Source of the DNA: Novosphingobium fluoreni
Lineage (GTDB): Bacteria > Pseudomonadota > Alphaproteobacteria > Sphingomonadales > Sphingomonadaceae
Assembly: GCF_014196615.1 (NCBI RefSeq)
Contig: NZ_JACIDY010000001.1
Span: 620,001 to 684,000, forward strand
Length of the DNA: 64,000 bases
Reading direction: 5' to 3'
Of the stretch, positions 1-8,873 are shown one piece after another. The notes beneath the pieces are model-generated. The model saw only the letters and a program-made list of their open reading frames with translations, did not search any database and had not been told where the DNA came from. The translations under genes were made by a program, and so were the position numbers. Within the stretch, counting starts at the first letter, position 1; every line of letters begins with the position of its first letter.

Positions 1-563
1 GCAAGTACACCGGCCGTGACCCCGTCCGCTCGGGCGAGTTGACGATGGAAGAGATCGAGAAGGGCCAGGCCGATCCCGCCTACAAGCTGAAGATGCAGAA
101 GGCGCCGGTCACCGTCAGCCGCACCAAGGGCGCGCGCTACACGCCGGTTTCCAAGCGGCAGGACAAGCCGGACGGCATCGCCTGGATCCTGCGCAACCAC
201 GCCGAAGTGTCCGATGCGCAGATCGGCAAGCTGATCGGCACCACCCGCAACACCATCGCCGCGATCCGTGATCGCAGCCACTGGAACATCAGCAACATCA
301 CGCCGAAGGACCCGGTGACGCTGGGCCTGTGCTCGCAGCGCGAGCTGGACGCGATCGTCGCCAAGGCTGCCAAGAAGGCCGGCATCGAGGACGATGGCCG
401 CGATGACGAGCGTCTCGGCGATGATCGCCAGGCTCTGTTGGAAGAGCTGCGCCAGGAGCGTGAAGATGCGCGCGTCGCCGCCAGCGAAGCCGCACAGGAA
501 GCCGAAGCCGCCGCCTGGCTTGAAGCCAAGCGCGCCGCAGAAGCGGAAGAACGCCGGGGTTGA
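1..563 (+). CDS. trcR: Cell cycle transcriptional regulator TrcR (DUF1013), 5' end missing
   Basis: The gene is cut by the left edge. The reading frame is open from base 3 and reads K-Y-T-G-R-D-P-V before a TTG at 39 and an ATG at 45, which fits the middle of a DUF1013 protein, so those internal codons are probably not the start. The conserved core (DGIAWILRNH, then a helix-turn-helix-like IGKLIGTTRNTIAAIRDRSH) is followed by a charged Ala/Glu-rich coiled-coil tail of about 60 residues. DUF1013 proteins are annotated as cell-cycle transcriptional regulators of alphaproteobacteria. The family call rests on the core motifs and the DNA-binding role is inferred from the family. Confidence 0.85.
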   Translation, partial: KYTGRDPVRSGELTMEEIEKGQADPAYKLKMQKAPVTVSRTKGARYTPVSKRQDKPDGIAWILRNHAEVSDAQIGKLIGTTRNTIAAIRDRSHWNISNITPKDPVTLGLCSQRELDAIVAKAAKKAGIEDDGRDDERLGDDRQALLEELRQEREDARVAASEAAQEAEAAAWLEAKRAAEAEERRG

Positions 564-621
564 GTTCTACGAGCGAGGGGCGGGTTGGCTCGCCTCTCGT
601 TTGTCCCAAGAATCCATAACG

Positions 622-695
622 CCGTTTGTGTCGAGCGTATCCGAGACAGTTTTGCGTAGGATTACTGTGTCTCGACTTCGCTCGACACGAACGGG
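622..695. repeat. Sphingomonad-type palindromic repeat, copy A (degenerate)
   Basis: The right arm (667-694) is the intact sequence GTGTCTCGACTTCGCTCGAC followed by ACGAACGG. The left arm (622-648) is its complement with several changes. The loop is not conserved in this copy. It sits between the convergent ends of trcR and the bactofilin gene. Apart from this element I see nothing in the 564-826 interval. Confidence 0.75.
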
Positions 696-826
696 ATGCG
701 GGATCAAGTGACGGCGGTCTTCGAGATAGCGCGTCCATTTAGCGCCAGAAAGTAGAGACCCCGAAGCGCTTTCAGGTTGATGGGGGGAGCGCCAAAGTCG
801 CGGACGCCCCAGCCCCTTGTATAAAC

Positions 827-1300
827 TCAGCCTTCGGCTTCCACGGTGGGAGAGGCCAGCACCAGTCGCGCCAATTCCGATGGCTGCTCCACCACGGCGG
901 CAGGGCGGGATACCGGCTGGGCCTGATTCGAACGCGGGGTCAGCCGGCCGTCCAGCTGCGCGCCTTGTTCGATCGTCAGTGCATCGTAGATGATGTCACC
1001 GCGAATGCGTGCGGACTTCATGATCACGACCTCGCGCGCCGTCACCGAACCATCGATCCGACCGGCGATGCGGGCCGATTCGGCCATGATCGCGCCGATC
1101 ACTTCGCTGCCCTCGCCCTGGATCAGCGCGGTGCAGGTGATGTCCCCTTCGACGCGCCCCTCGACGTGCAGGTCCGCCGTGGCGCTGATATTGCCCGAGA
1201 TCGCGGTGTCGCCCCCCAGAATACTGGTGGTGGAGCCGTGAAGCGGGCGATGGCTGCCGATGGGCTTGGACATTGAAGAGGGAGTCCTTGGGGTTATCAT
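827..1300 (-). CDS. Bactofilin family polymer-forming protein
   Basis: This 157-residue protein has the bactofilin (polymer-forming, DUF583) core at about residues 28-120, with the short beta-helix pattern of hydrophobic/Gly repeats such as GDTAISGNISATADLHVEGR and SARIAGRIDGSVTAREVVIM. Short Pro/Ser-rich tails flank it. Bactofilins self-assemble into membrane-associated filaments that place cell-wall enzymes and shape stalks or curvature. Its start overlaps the end of the upstream M23 peptidase gene by 4 bases, so the two are probably translated together. Bactofilin/M23 peptidase pairs are known in other alphaproteobacteria (the LmdC-BacA type). Confidence 0.9.
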   Translation of the reverse strand: MITPRTPSSMSKPIGSHRPLHGSTTSILGGDTAISGNISATADLHVEGRVEGDITCTALIQGEGSEVIGAIMAESARIAGRIDGSVTAREVVIMKSARIRGDIIYDALTIEQGAQLDGRLTPRSNQAQPVSRPAAVVEQPSELARLVLASPTVEAEG

Positions 1301-2427
1301 GAGCGTGCCTGCGCCTTTTGAGCGGCATCCAGGAAGGGCCGCGGGTTCACCGGTTGGTCATTGATGCGCACTTCGAAGTGCAGGTGCGGGCCGGTGGAAC
1401 GTCCAGTGCTGCCCATGGCGGCGATGCGGGTGCCCGGCTCCACCATCTGCCCGACGCGCGCGCCGAAGCCCGACAAGTGGGCATAGCGGGTGACCAGGCC
1501 GCTGCCGTGGCTGATCTCGATGCAGTTGCCATAGCCCTGCTTCTGGCCGACGAAGGTCACGCGGCCCTTGGCGGCGGCGTAGATCGCCGAGCCCATCGGT
1601 CCGGGAAAATCGAGGCCCGCGTGGAACGCCGCGCCGCCGTTGAAGGGGTCGGCACGATAACCGAAGCTGGATGAGACGAACGGCACATGCGCGGGCTGCA
1701 CTTGCGGCACGCTGGCGAGACTGGAAACCATCGCGTCCATGCGGGCCAGGCTGGCGCCCATTCGCCGGAAGCGGGGATCGACCGAGCCGTCGCGCGCGGT
1801 GGCGAGGCGCAGCAGCGGACCACCCTCGGCAGAACGACGGGCGATCATCGCACCGGGATTGAGGCCGAGCTTGCGGATCGAATCCGCCGCACGGGTGGAG
1901 CGACGGTCCGCATAGCGGGTCAACCGCTCGACAAAGGAAAGCTGCGCAGCCTCCAATTGCGCCAATTGCGCGGCCTCGGGCATCGCCATGCTGAGCTTCT
2001 TGACGGTGGTGGACGTCTCGTCCCGGTCGTCCGACGCAGCATCGCCGCCTTGGATATCGTCGGGCAGATCACCCAGGTGGGCCTCGACCATGCGCTGGAT
2101 GAATTCCTGCCGCCGTTCCAGGTCTGCGGCCACTGCACGCACGTCCTGGCGATAGGCGTCGACACGGTTCTGGGCGGTGGCGATTCGGGCCTCGCGCGCC
2201 TGCAGGGCGGCTTGTTCCTGCATGGCCGACCATTGCGAGAGTGTAGCGCTCGCCATCGTGCCGACCCACACGGAGAGGAAGGATACCACGCCCACGGCGC
2301 CAAGCGTCTGAACTTTCGTGGAAACCTTGATAAATCGGACCTGGCCCTGAGAGCGCATGAAGAATTCACGCTCAGGGAAAAGGGTCCGCAGACGCGATCG
2401 AACCGCGTCGGCGGCTGGCATTTTCAA
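1297..2427 (-). CDS. M23 family metallopeptidase, LmdC-like, bactofilin partner
   Basis: This is a 376-residue inner-membrane-anchored endopeptidase. A single membrane helix lies at about residues 43-63, a coiled coil at about 65-115, and a LytM/M23 domain at about 248-362. The zinc and catalytic residues are present: H269 and D273 (HxxxD), H317, and H348/H350 (HLH). It should therefore cleave peptidoglycan crosslinks in the periplasm. The gene lies directly upstream of, and overlaps, the bactofilin gene. In Hyphomonas and relatives such a peptidase and bactofilin act together in cell shape. The start at 2427 is the first ATG; an internal ATG at residue 24 is an alternative. Confidence 0.88.
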   Translation of the reverse strand: MKMPAADAVRSRLRTLFPEREFFMRSQGQVRFIKVSTKVQTLGAVGVVSFLSVWVGTMASATLSQWSAMQEQAALQAREARIATAQNRVDAYRQDVRAVAADLERRQEFIQRMVEAHLGDLPDDIQGGDAASDDRDETSTTVKKLSMAMPEAAQLAQLEAAQLSFVERLTRYADRRSTRAADSIRKLGLNPGAMIARRSAEGGPLLRLATARDGSVDPRFRRMGASLARMDAMVSSLASVPQVQPAHVPFVSSSFGYRADPFNGGAAFHAGLDFPGPMGSAIYAAAKGRVTFVGQKQGYGNCIEISHGSGLVTRYAHLSGFGARVGQMVEPGTRIAAMGSTGRSTGPHLHFEVRINDQPVNPRPFLDAAQKAQARS

Positions 2428-2619
2428 AACTGACCCCGCTATCGCAACTATACTGTCTTGAGGCGCGCCCTAGCCACGGACTGTCACAAACGCGAATCCG
2501 CCTGCCTTGCGCACATGCCAAACGAAGTTGAGCGGAGGGAGTCTTGCGGCAAGCTGAGGTTTCGGCGGGAACGCTGGGTCTGCCGTGACATCGTCGGGCT
2601 GCGATGATAGGTGGCGGGC

Positions 2620-3927
2620 ATGAATATCCAGAGCCCCGTCATCGCCCACGAATCCGATCTTGCAGCAGCGGATGGGCAGAGCCCGGAGGCGCTGGTCGCA
2701 GGCCTGGCAACGGCGGGCCGCGCCGCGCAGCGACAAGTCGCGCTACTGTCCGATGCGCAGAAGACTGCCGCTTTGCGTGCGGTGGCCGAACAGTTGCGTG
2801 CCGATCAGGCCGCGATCCTGGAGGCCAATGCGCGCGATGTTACGGCCGGCGAGGAAAAGGGCCTGTCGGGCGCACTGCTCGATCGGTTGCGGCTCGATCC
2901 CAAGCGGCTGGCGGCGATGGCCGACGCGGTGGAGCAGGTGGCTTCGCTGCCCGATCCCGTGGGGCAGGTGATCGATCGCAGCGAGCGGCCCAACGGCCTG
3001 CAGCTCTCGCGCGTGCGGATCCCGATCGGACTGATTGGGATCATCTACGAAAGCCGCCCCAACGTCACCGCCGATGCCGCTGCGTTATGCCTGCGCTCTG
3101 GCAACGCGGTGCTGCTGCGCGGGGGCACGGAGGCGATTCACTCCAACCGGGCGATCCACGCCGCCTTCGCCAGCGGGCTGGCCTCTGCGGGCGTCCCGGC
3201 GGAAGCGGTGCAGCTGATGCCTTCGCAGGACCGCGCCCTGGTCGGCGCGATGCTGACGGCGGCGGGGCTGATCGACATGATCGTGCCGCGCGGTGGCAAA
3301 AGCCTGGTGGCGCGCGTGCAGGCGGATGCACGGGTGCCAGTGCTCGCCCATCTCGATGGCATCTGCCACACCTACATCGATGCGGGCGCCGATGCCGAGA
3401 TGGCGCGCAAGGTGGCGCTCAACGCCAAGATGCGCCGCACCGGCATCTGCGGGGCGATGGAGACGCTGCTGCTCGACGTGCAGTTCGGCGATTCGATCGC
3501 ACTGGTGGGTGACCTGATCGACGCGGGCTGCGAATTGCGCGGCGATGCCCGGGCCCAGGCTCTCGATCCGCGAATCGGCGCGGCGAGCGACGAGGATTGG
3601 GATACCGAATATCTCGACGCGATCCTTTCTGTGGCGGTGGTGGACGGGCTGGATGCGGCGCTGGCGCATATCGCCCGCCATTCCTCGCACCACACCGATG
3701 CGATCGTGACCGGCGACGATGCCCATGCCGAGCGGTTCCTGGCCGAAGTGGACAGCGCGATCGTTATGGTCAACGCCTCCAGCCAGTTCGCCGATGGCGG
3801 CGAGTTCGGCCTCGGCGCGGAGATCGGCATCGCGACCGGCCGCCTCCACGCTCGTGGGCCCGTCGCGCTGGAGGGGCTGACGACGTACAAGTGGCAGGTG
3901 CGTGGGACTGGCCAGATCCGGCCCTGA
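2620..3927 (+). CDS. proA: Glutamate-5-semialdehyde dehydrogenase (gamma-glutamyl phosphate reductase)
   Basis: ProA reduces gamma-glutamyl phosphate to glutamate-5-semialdehyde with NADPH in proline synthesis, in the cytoplasm. The protein is 435 residues, the usual length, with an aldehyde-dehydrogenase fold. The catalytic cysteine is C277 in RRTGICGAME, and the ProA signature GLIGIIYESRPNVTADAAAL is intact. I chose the ATG at 2620 because an AGGTGG ribosome-binding sequence sits 6-7 bases before it; an in-frame GTG at 2611 would add three residues. In many sphingomonads proA precedes nadD, as here. The 2428-2619 spacer is a divergent promoter region in which I see no clear element. Confidence 0.96.
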   Translation: MNIQSPVIAHESDLAAADGQSPEALVAGLATAGRAAQRQVALLSDAQKTAALRAVAEQLRADQAAILEANARDVTAGEEKGLSGALLDRLRLDPKRLAAMADAVEQVASLPDPVGQVIDRSERPNGLQLSRVRIPIGLIGIIYESRPNVTADAAALCLRSGNAVLLRGGTEAIHSNRAIHAAFASGLASAGVPAEAVQLMPSQDRALVGAMLTAAGLIDMIVPRGGKSLVARVQADARVPVLAHLDGICHTYIDAGADAEMARKVALNAKMRRTGICGAMETLLLDVQFGDSIALVGDLIDAGCELRGDARAQALDPRIGAASDEDWDTEYLDAILSVAVVDGLDAALAHIARHSSHHTDAIVTGDDAHAERFLAEVDSAIVMVNASSQFADGGEFGLGAEIGIATGRLHARGPVALEGLTTYKWQVRGTGQIRP

Positions 3928-3948
3928 CTTTGATTCACGCGATGACGT

Positions 3949-4189
3949 TTCACGCGGAGGCGCGGAGCCGCGGAGACAAGCAGAAGAAGATTAGCTCGCG
4001 CAGAGGCGCAGAGGCGCAGAGCGGCGATTTCTGCGGCGAAGCCGCCTTCTCCCTCAACGGTTCGATCAACCCCGTCGACGGAACGGCAAGGGGCCTGACG
4101 GCCCACGGCGACTCCTCTGCGCCTCTGCGCCTCTGCGCGAGGCATCTCTTTACTTTCTTGTCTTTTTTTACTCTCACTCTGCGTGAAGC
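3949..4189. repeat. Long inverted-repeat element (GCGCAGAGG type), copy 1
   Basis: A perfect 26-bp inverted repeat (3996-4021 with 4115-4140) is built from the motif GCGCAGAGG repeated three times. Imperfect outer arms extend to a TTCACGC at 3949 and a GCGTGAA ending near 4187. The loop contains a second small palindrome near GGGGCCTGACGGCCC. The element ends 3 bases before the nadD start codon, so it forms the whole leader of nadD. A diverged, inverted second copy lies at 25021-25170. Confidence 0.85.
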
Positions 4190-4192
4190 CGC

Positions 4193-4843
4193 ATGAGCAT
4201 CCCCACCGGCCTGCTCGGCGGCAGTTTCAACCCGGCGCATGGCGCACACCGCAAGGTCTCTCTAGAAGTCATGCGCGCGCTGGGGCTGGAAGAGGTGTGG
4301 TGGCTGGTTTCCCCGGGCAATCCGCTCAAGCCCAAGGCGGGCATGGCCCCGCTGGCCGCACGGTATGCCTCGGCACGGGCGCAGGCCCGGCGCGCGCCGA
4401 TCCGGGTCACCGCGATCGAGCGGGAATTCGGCACCGCTTACACCGCGCTCACCTTGCGGCGGCTGATCCGGCGGTACCCCAAACGGCGCTTCGTCTGGAT
4501 TATGGGCGCGGACAATCTCGCCCAGTTCCACCGCTGGCGCGACTGGCGGAGCATCGCGCGATCGATGCCGATTGCCGTGGTGGCGCGTCCGGGCTATGAT
4601 AGCGCCGCTGTCGCGAGCCCCGCGATGGCCTGGCTGGGACGAAACCGGAAGTCACCCGCCTGCTTGAAGTTCCGGGATTCGTGGAGCGCGCCTGCGCTGT
4701 TGACCTTGCGTTTTGATCCCGACCCGCGCTCGGCGACGGATATCCGTCGCGCCGATCCGGACTGGGCGCAGCAGTCGTCGCTCTTGCGGCACGGCTTGCG
4801 TGATCAGGTCACCCATCGCGCCATAACCGGACATTCTGCGTGA
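4193..4843 (+). CDS. nadD: Nicotinate-nucleotide adenylyltransferase
   Basis: NadD joins nicotinate mononucleotide to the AMP part of ATP, giving deamido-NAD, late in NAD synthesis. The 216-residue protein begins with the nucleotidyltransferase motif GLLGGSFNPAHGAHR and ends with an ISSTxIR-like segment, SATDIRR. The usual HxGH signature reads H-G-A-H here, with alanine in place of the glycine. Genes for rsfS and rlmH follow on the same strand, a common alphaproteobacterial order. The start is an ATG immediately after a repeat element, with no good ribosome-binding sequence apart from TGCGTGAAG. Confidence 0.93.
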   Translation: MSIPTGLLGGSFNPAHGAHRKVSLEVMRALGLEEVWWLVSPGNPLKPKAGMAPLAARYASARAQARRAPIRVTAIEREFGTAYTALTLRRLIRRYPKRRFVWIMGADNLAQFHRWRDWRSIARSMPIAVVARPGYDSAAVASPAMAWLGRNRKSPACLKFRDSWSAPALLTLRFDPDPRSATDIRRADPDWAQQSSLLRHGLRDQVTHRAITGHSA

Positions 4844-4976
4844 GCGGGCAACTTGCCCTCCCGCGCTTTCCGCACCATTTCATCATCATGCATCATTTTG
4901 TTTCTACTTACCGATCGCACGCACTTGCGGCGCGATCGTGCGTTTCATCAGCAGAGAGGAGCTGACTTTACTCAAG

Positions 4977-5390
4977 ATGCCCCAGGCACATCTACAGCCG
5001 GTCTCGACCGGCACCGCGAACCCCGCCGGGCCTGCCATGCCCGCAGGGTCGGACGATCCGCTTCTGGCGCTCGTCCTGCAATCGCTCGATGACGATCAGG
5101 CCCAGGAGGTCGTGACCATCGATCTCGACGGCAAGTCCAGCATCGCCGATTACATGGTGATCGCATCGGGCCGGTCCAGCCGGCAGGTGGCTGCGATCGC
5201 CCAGAAGCTGGCGGAGCGCCTCAAGCACGGCGGCCACGGCCATGCCCGCATCGAAGGCCTGCCCGCGGCAGACTGGGTGCTGGTGGATGCCGGCGGCGTG
5301 GTGGTCCACTTGTTCCGCCCGGAAGTGCGCACGTTCTACAATCTGGAGCGCATGTGGGGCTTTGGCGAAGGCGGCGCCGGCGTGGCCTGA
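4977..5390 (+). CDS. rsfS: Ribosome silencing factor RsfS (Iojap family)
   Basis: RsfS binds ribosomal protein L14 and blocks subunit joining when nutrients are short. The 137-residue form from the ATG at 4977 has a short disordered N terminus, then the RsfS/Iojap domain from about residue 30, with SSIADYMVIASGRSSRQVAA and the C-terminal DAGGVVVHLFRPEVRTFYNL hallmark. A GTG at 4938 in frame would add 13 residues. An AGGAG at about 4957 lies 15 bases before the chosen ATG, so the start is not certain. It lies between nadD and rlmH, the classic neighbourhood. Confidence 0.92.
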   Translation: MPQAHLQPVSTGTANPAGPAMPAGSDDPLLALVLQSLDDDQAQEVVTIDLDGKSSIADYMVIASGRSSRQVAAIAQKLAERLKHGGHGHARIEGLPAADWVLVDAGGVVVHLFRPEVRTFYNLERMWGFGEGGAGVA

Positions 5391-5496
5391 TCGCGCGCGG
5401 CAGGACGCGTCCCATGGCTCCGGCACTCCCGCGATTGCGGGAGCCGCCGTCACATTGCCCTCGCCGTAGCGGGGCCGTGGCGCTACCACGGCGGCA

Positions 5497-5922
5497 ATGC
5501 TCTTGCACATCATCGCCAGGGGAAAGATCGCCCGCTCGCCCGAAGCTGAGCTGGTGGACCGCTATGCCAAGCGGCTGACCTGGCCTTTTCGTCATACCGA
5601 ATTGCCCGACGTGGGCGGCCGCGTGCCGCCTGTGGCGCATACGCCCGTGCGTGAGGTGCTGCTGGATGAGCGGGGCAAGCTGCTCTCGTCCGAAGCGTTC
5701 GCCGAACTGCTGGGCCGCTGGCGGGACGAAGGCGTGCGCGAGGCGCGCTTCCTGATCGGCGCGGCGGATGGCCATGGCGATGCCGCGCGGGGGCAGGCGG
5801 ACCTGCTGCTGGGTTTCGGCGCGATGACGTGGCCGCACTTGATGGTCCGCGCGATGCTGGCCGAACAACTTTGGCGCGCGACCAGTATCCTCGCCGGTCA
5901 TCCCTACCACCGGGCGGGGTGA
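5497..5922 (+). CDS. rlmH: 23S rRNA (pseudouridine(1915)-N(3))-methyltransferase RlmH
   Basis: RlmH uses SAM to methylate pseudouridine 1915 in helix 69 of 23S rRNA on the assembled ribosome. It is a small SPOUT-fold dimer. The 141-residue product is slightly shorter than the usual ~155 but keeps the knot region [10 protein letters not shown] and the C-terminal [20 protein letters not shown] signature that reads the A-site. It follows rsfS by about 100 bases. Confidence 0.94.
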   Translation: MLLHIIARGKIARSPEAELVDRYAKRLTWPFRHTELPDVGGRVPPVAHTPVREVLLDERGKLLSSEAFAELLGRWRDEGVREARFLIGAADGHGDAARGQADLLLGFGAMTWPHLMVRAMLAEQLWRATSILAGHPYHRAG

Positions 5923-6005
5923 GAGTGGCGACTCTGCCCTTCCTCGTTACACCCGCAGCAGCGGAAACTCCTTTCCAGAGGCTTGCTTCGGCGCAGCCTT
6001 GTCAG

Positions 6006-7265
6006 ATGGCACCCCGCGTTTGCGCGGATGGCGGGAAAAAGGGCGGGCGGCGGCTATGGCTGCTCCTAGCCGCGCTTCTCGCCGTTGCCGGGATCGTGCT
6101 TACCGCCACCGCGCAGGACGCGCCTGTTCCCCCGCCCGCCGATGCCGCGCAGACCCGCCGCGAGCTTGCGACGGCCCAGGCCGAGGGTAACGCTGCCCGC
6201 CGCCGGGCCGAGACGCTGGAAGCGCAGGCCCGTGCCGTCACTCTGCAGGCGGACCGCACCGCGCGCGAGGCCGCTGCCCTGGCTGCGCGCGTGCAGGAAA
6301 CCGAGGCGCAGATCGCGGCGCAGGAGGCGCGGGTCAAGCTGATCGCCGCCGCCCGCCAAGCCTTGCGCGCCCGCATGGCCGAGCGGCAGGCTCCGCTGGT
6401 GCGGCTAACCGCCTCGCTCCAGCGGCTTTCGCGCCGCCCCCCGGTGCTGGCGCTGCTGCGGCCCGGCTCGCTGCGCGATCTCGTCACCATGCGGGCGCTG
6501 TTGCAGACCATGCTGCCCGAAGTGGAGCGCCGCACCGCCGCCTTGCGCACCGAGATCTCCCGGGCGCAGGCGCTGGAGCGATCGGCGCGTGCCGCGTCGG
6601 ACCAGTTGCGCGCCGGTGAGAACCAGTTGAACCAGAAGCGCCGCCAGCTGGCCGCGGTCGAGGCGCGGCAGCGGATCGCCAGCAGGCAGGTTTCGGGCAT
6701 CGCCAGTCGCGAGGCGGAGCGCGCGCTGATGCTGGCGGAGCGGGCGCGCGACCTGGGCGATCTGGTGGGGGAGATCGGCCGTCAGGGCCAGCTGCGTGAG
6801 GCGCTGGCACGGCTGCCTGGCCCGATTATCCGTCCGCCACGCCCGGAGGATTCGCGGGTGATCGATCCGCCCGCGGCCATTCCCGCGCCGCAAGGGCTGG
6901 GCGCGTGGATGCTACCGCTGACCGGCCGCCTCGTCACCGGTTTTGGCGAGCAGGGCGCGGGGCAATCGCGGTCGCGCGGCGTGTTGCTGGCGGTGCGGCC
7001 CAACGCGCAGGCGGTGGCGCCCGCCTCGGGCCGGATCGCCTTTGCCGGGCGCTATCGCGGTTATGGCCAGATCGTGATCATCGAGCATGAGGGCGGCTGG
7101 GCCTCGCTCGTCACCGGCCTGGCGCGGCTGGACGTGGCGGTGGGGCAGCAGGTGGTGGCAGGCTCGCCCCTGGGCGTGGCCGGGCCGGGCCGCCCGCAAG
7201 TGGGTGTCGAGCTGCGGCGCAACGGCGAGCCGGTCAACCCGCTGCAATACCTGCGGGGGGCGTGA
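6006..7265 (+). CDS. EnvC-like murein hydrolase activator with degenerate M23 domain
   Basis: From the ATG at 6006 the protein is 419 residues: a cytoplasmic stub, one membrane helix (RRLWLLLAALLAVAGIVL), a long Ala/Arg/Glu coiled coil to about residue 270, and a C-terminal LytM fold. The LytM zinc ligands are absent: the position of HxxxD reads SRGVLLAV and that of HxH reads PQVGVELR. This is the pattern of EnvC, which has no hydrolase activity but switches on amidases at the septum. An in-frame GTG at 5925, just after rlmH, is another possible start. The gene lies between rlmH and ctpA, as in many alphaproteobacteria. Confidence 0.88.
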   Translation: MAPRVCADGGKKGGRRLWLLLAALLAVAGIVLTATAQDAPVPPPADAAQTRRELATAQAEGNAARRRAETLEAQARAVTLQADRTAREAAALAARVQETEAQIAAQEARVKLIAAARQALRARMAERQAPLVRLTASLQRLSRRPPVLALLRPGSLRDLVTMRALLQTMLPEVERRTAALRTEISRAQALERSARAASDQLRAGENQLNQKRRQLAAVEARQRIASRQVSGIASREAERALMLAERARDLGDLVGEIGRQGQLREALARLPGPIIRPPRPEDSRVIDPPAAIPAPQGLGAWMLPLTGRLVTGFGEQGAGQSRSRGVLLAVRPNAQAVAPASGRIAFAGRYRGYGQIVIIEHEGGWASLVTGLARLDVAVGQQVVAGSPLGVAGPGRPQVGVELRRNGEPVNPLQYLRGA

Positions 7266-7412
7266 GGGCTCTTACGTCCCTCGCATGCAGCTATGCTTCG
7301 TTGTTTGCCCTCAAGACAGCCACTGGCCAACCCCCGCCGCCGTCACTAGAATGGGGGAACTTACGCGGAAGCCGGATGGGCTCTGCTGGAAAAGAGAGGC
7401 TCCCATTAGCCG

Positions 7413-8762
7413 ATGAAATTCGCTCCTCTCCTGCGCGCCACCATGCTGGTCAGCGCCGTCGCCCTATTGCCCACCGCCACGGCGGGCCTTGCGGCGGTCG
7501 ATGCGCGCAGCGGGCCGCAGTTCGGCAAGCTGCTGGCGATCTACCAGCTGGTGAAGGATAATTACGTCGATCAGGTGAGCGACGACAAGCTGCTGAAGGG
7601 CGCAATCGACGGGATGCTTGCCAGCCTCGATCCGCACTCGACCTATCTCGATGGCCCCTCGCTGCAGCGGATCGAGACCATGATCGACGGCAACTACACC
7701 GGCCTTGGCCTCTCCGTGGTGGAAGAAGACGGGGCGGTGAAGGTGGTCTCGCCGTTCAAGGGCTCCCCGGCGGAAAAGGCGGGAATCAAGGCGGGGGACT
7801 TCATCACCCATCTGGATGGCACGCTCTATTTCGAACGGGACCTGGACGAGGCGGTCGCCAAGATGCGCGGCCCCGCAGGCACGCCGATCCGGCTGACGAT
7901 CTTCCGCACCGGCCGCGATGCGCCGTTCGACGTGACGGTAACGCGCGGCGTGATCGAGCTGGAGCCGGTCACGCATGAGCTGAAGGGCGATGTCGGCGTG
8001 ATCTCGGTGAACGAATTTTCGCGCGATGTCGGCAAGGACGTGAACATCGCGATCAACGACCTGAAGGCGCAGGTGGCCAAGACGCCGCAGGGCAAGCTGG
8101 CGGGTCTGGTCCTCGATCTGCGCTCGAACCCCGGCGGTTCGCTGGACGAGGCGGTGGCGCTGTCCGACTTGTTCCTGGACAAGGGCGATATCGTTTCGCA
8201 GCGCGGCCGCGTCGCATCGGAAAACCAGTTCTATCGCGCCGAAACGATGTTCAAGGGCGATGCGATCAAGGGCATGCCGATGATCGTGCTGATCGACGCC
8301 GGTTCGGCCTCGGCATCCGAGATCGTGGCCGGGGCGCTGCAGGATCAGCATCGCGCCGTGATCATGGGTGAGCGCAGCTTCGGCAAGGGCAGCGTGCAGT
8401 CGCTGATCGGTCTGGACAAGACCAGCGCGGTGAAGCTGACGACGGCACGCTATTTCACGCCGTCCGGCCACTCCGTGCAGGAAGGCGGCATCGATCCCGA
8501 CATCCGCGTGCCCCAGCTTTCCGATCCCGACGCCAAGGCGCGCGCGGATCGGGCGGTGCGCGAAAGCGACTTGCGCGGCCACCTGATCAACGAGGCCTCG
8601 CTGGACGACAAGGAACTGGAAACCGACAAGAAGGATGATCCGCGTTTCACCGCCACGCCGGAAGACCTGAAGAAGCAGGGCATCAAGGACTTCCAGCTGC
8701 ACTACGCGATCCAGACGCTGGACCGCACGGCGGGCCGTCCCGCGCTGGCGGCGCGGAAGTAA
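7413..8762 (+). CDS. ctpA: S41 family C-terminal processing peptidase (CtpA)
   Basis: This 449-residue periplasmic serine protease has a signal peptide (to about residue 27, ending TAGLAA), a PDZ domain at about 95-175 with the GLGLSV and GIKAGD features, and the S41 catalytic domain. The Ser/Lys dyad is visible: S300 in GSASASEI and K325 in FGKGSVQ, 25 residues apart as in known CtpA proteins. The family trims or degrades periplasmic proteins, including cell-wall hydrolases. It follows the EnvC-like gene by 147 bases in which I see no separate element. Confidence 0.93.
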   Translation: MKFAPLLRATMLVSAVALLPTATAGLAAVDARSGPQFGKLLAIYQLVKDNYVDQVSDDKLLKGAIDGMLASLDPHSTYLDGPSLQRIETMIDGNYTGLGLSVVEEDGAVKVVSPFKGSPAEKAGIKAGDFITHLDGTLYFERDLDEAVAKMRGPAGTPIRLTIFRTGRDAPFDVTVTRGVIELEPVTHELKGDVGVISVNEFSRDVGKDVNIAINDLKAQVAKTPQGKLAGLVLDLRSNPGGSLDEAVALSDLFLDKGDIVSQRGRVASENQFYRAETMFKGDAIKGMPMIVLIDAGSASASEIVAGALQDQHRAVIMGERSFGKGSVQSLIGLDKTSAVKLTTARYFTPSGHSVQEGGIDPDIRVPQLSDPDAKARADRAVRESDLRGHLINEASLDDKELETDKKDDPRFTATPEDLKKQGIKDFQLHYAIQTLDRTAGRPALAARK

Positions 8763-8788
8763 CTTTGGTCGTAAATGCATCCTCACTC

Positions 8789-8860
8789 CCGTTCGTGTCG
8801 AGCGAAGTCGAGACGCCTCGCGCACCGCCAGCGTGTCTCGACTTCGCTCGACACGAACGG
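8789..8860. repeat. Sphingomonad-type palindromic repeat, copy B
   Basis: Two near-perfect complementary arms of about 27 bases (CCGTTCGTGTCGAGCGAAGT and its complement) flank a 16-base loop. Read on the minus strand the loop is GCTGGCGGTGCGCGAG, so this copy is reversed relative to copies C, E, F and H. It fills the space between ctpA and dsbB. Confidence 0.92.
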
Positions 8861-8873
8861 GGAGGGGTGATCT

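Noticed and set aside
3949..4189. CRISPR array suggested by repeated GCGCAGAGG units
   Set aside because: The units are direct 10-base repeats without spacers, arranged as one large inverted repeat.
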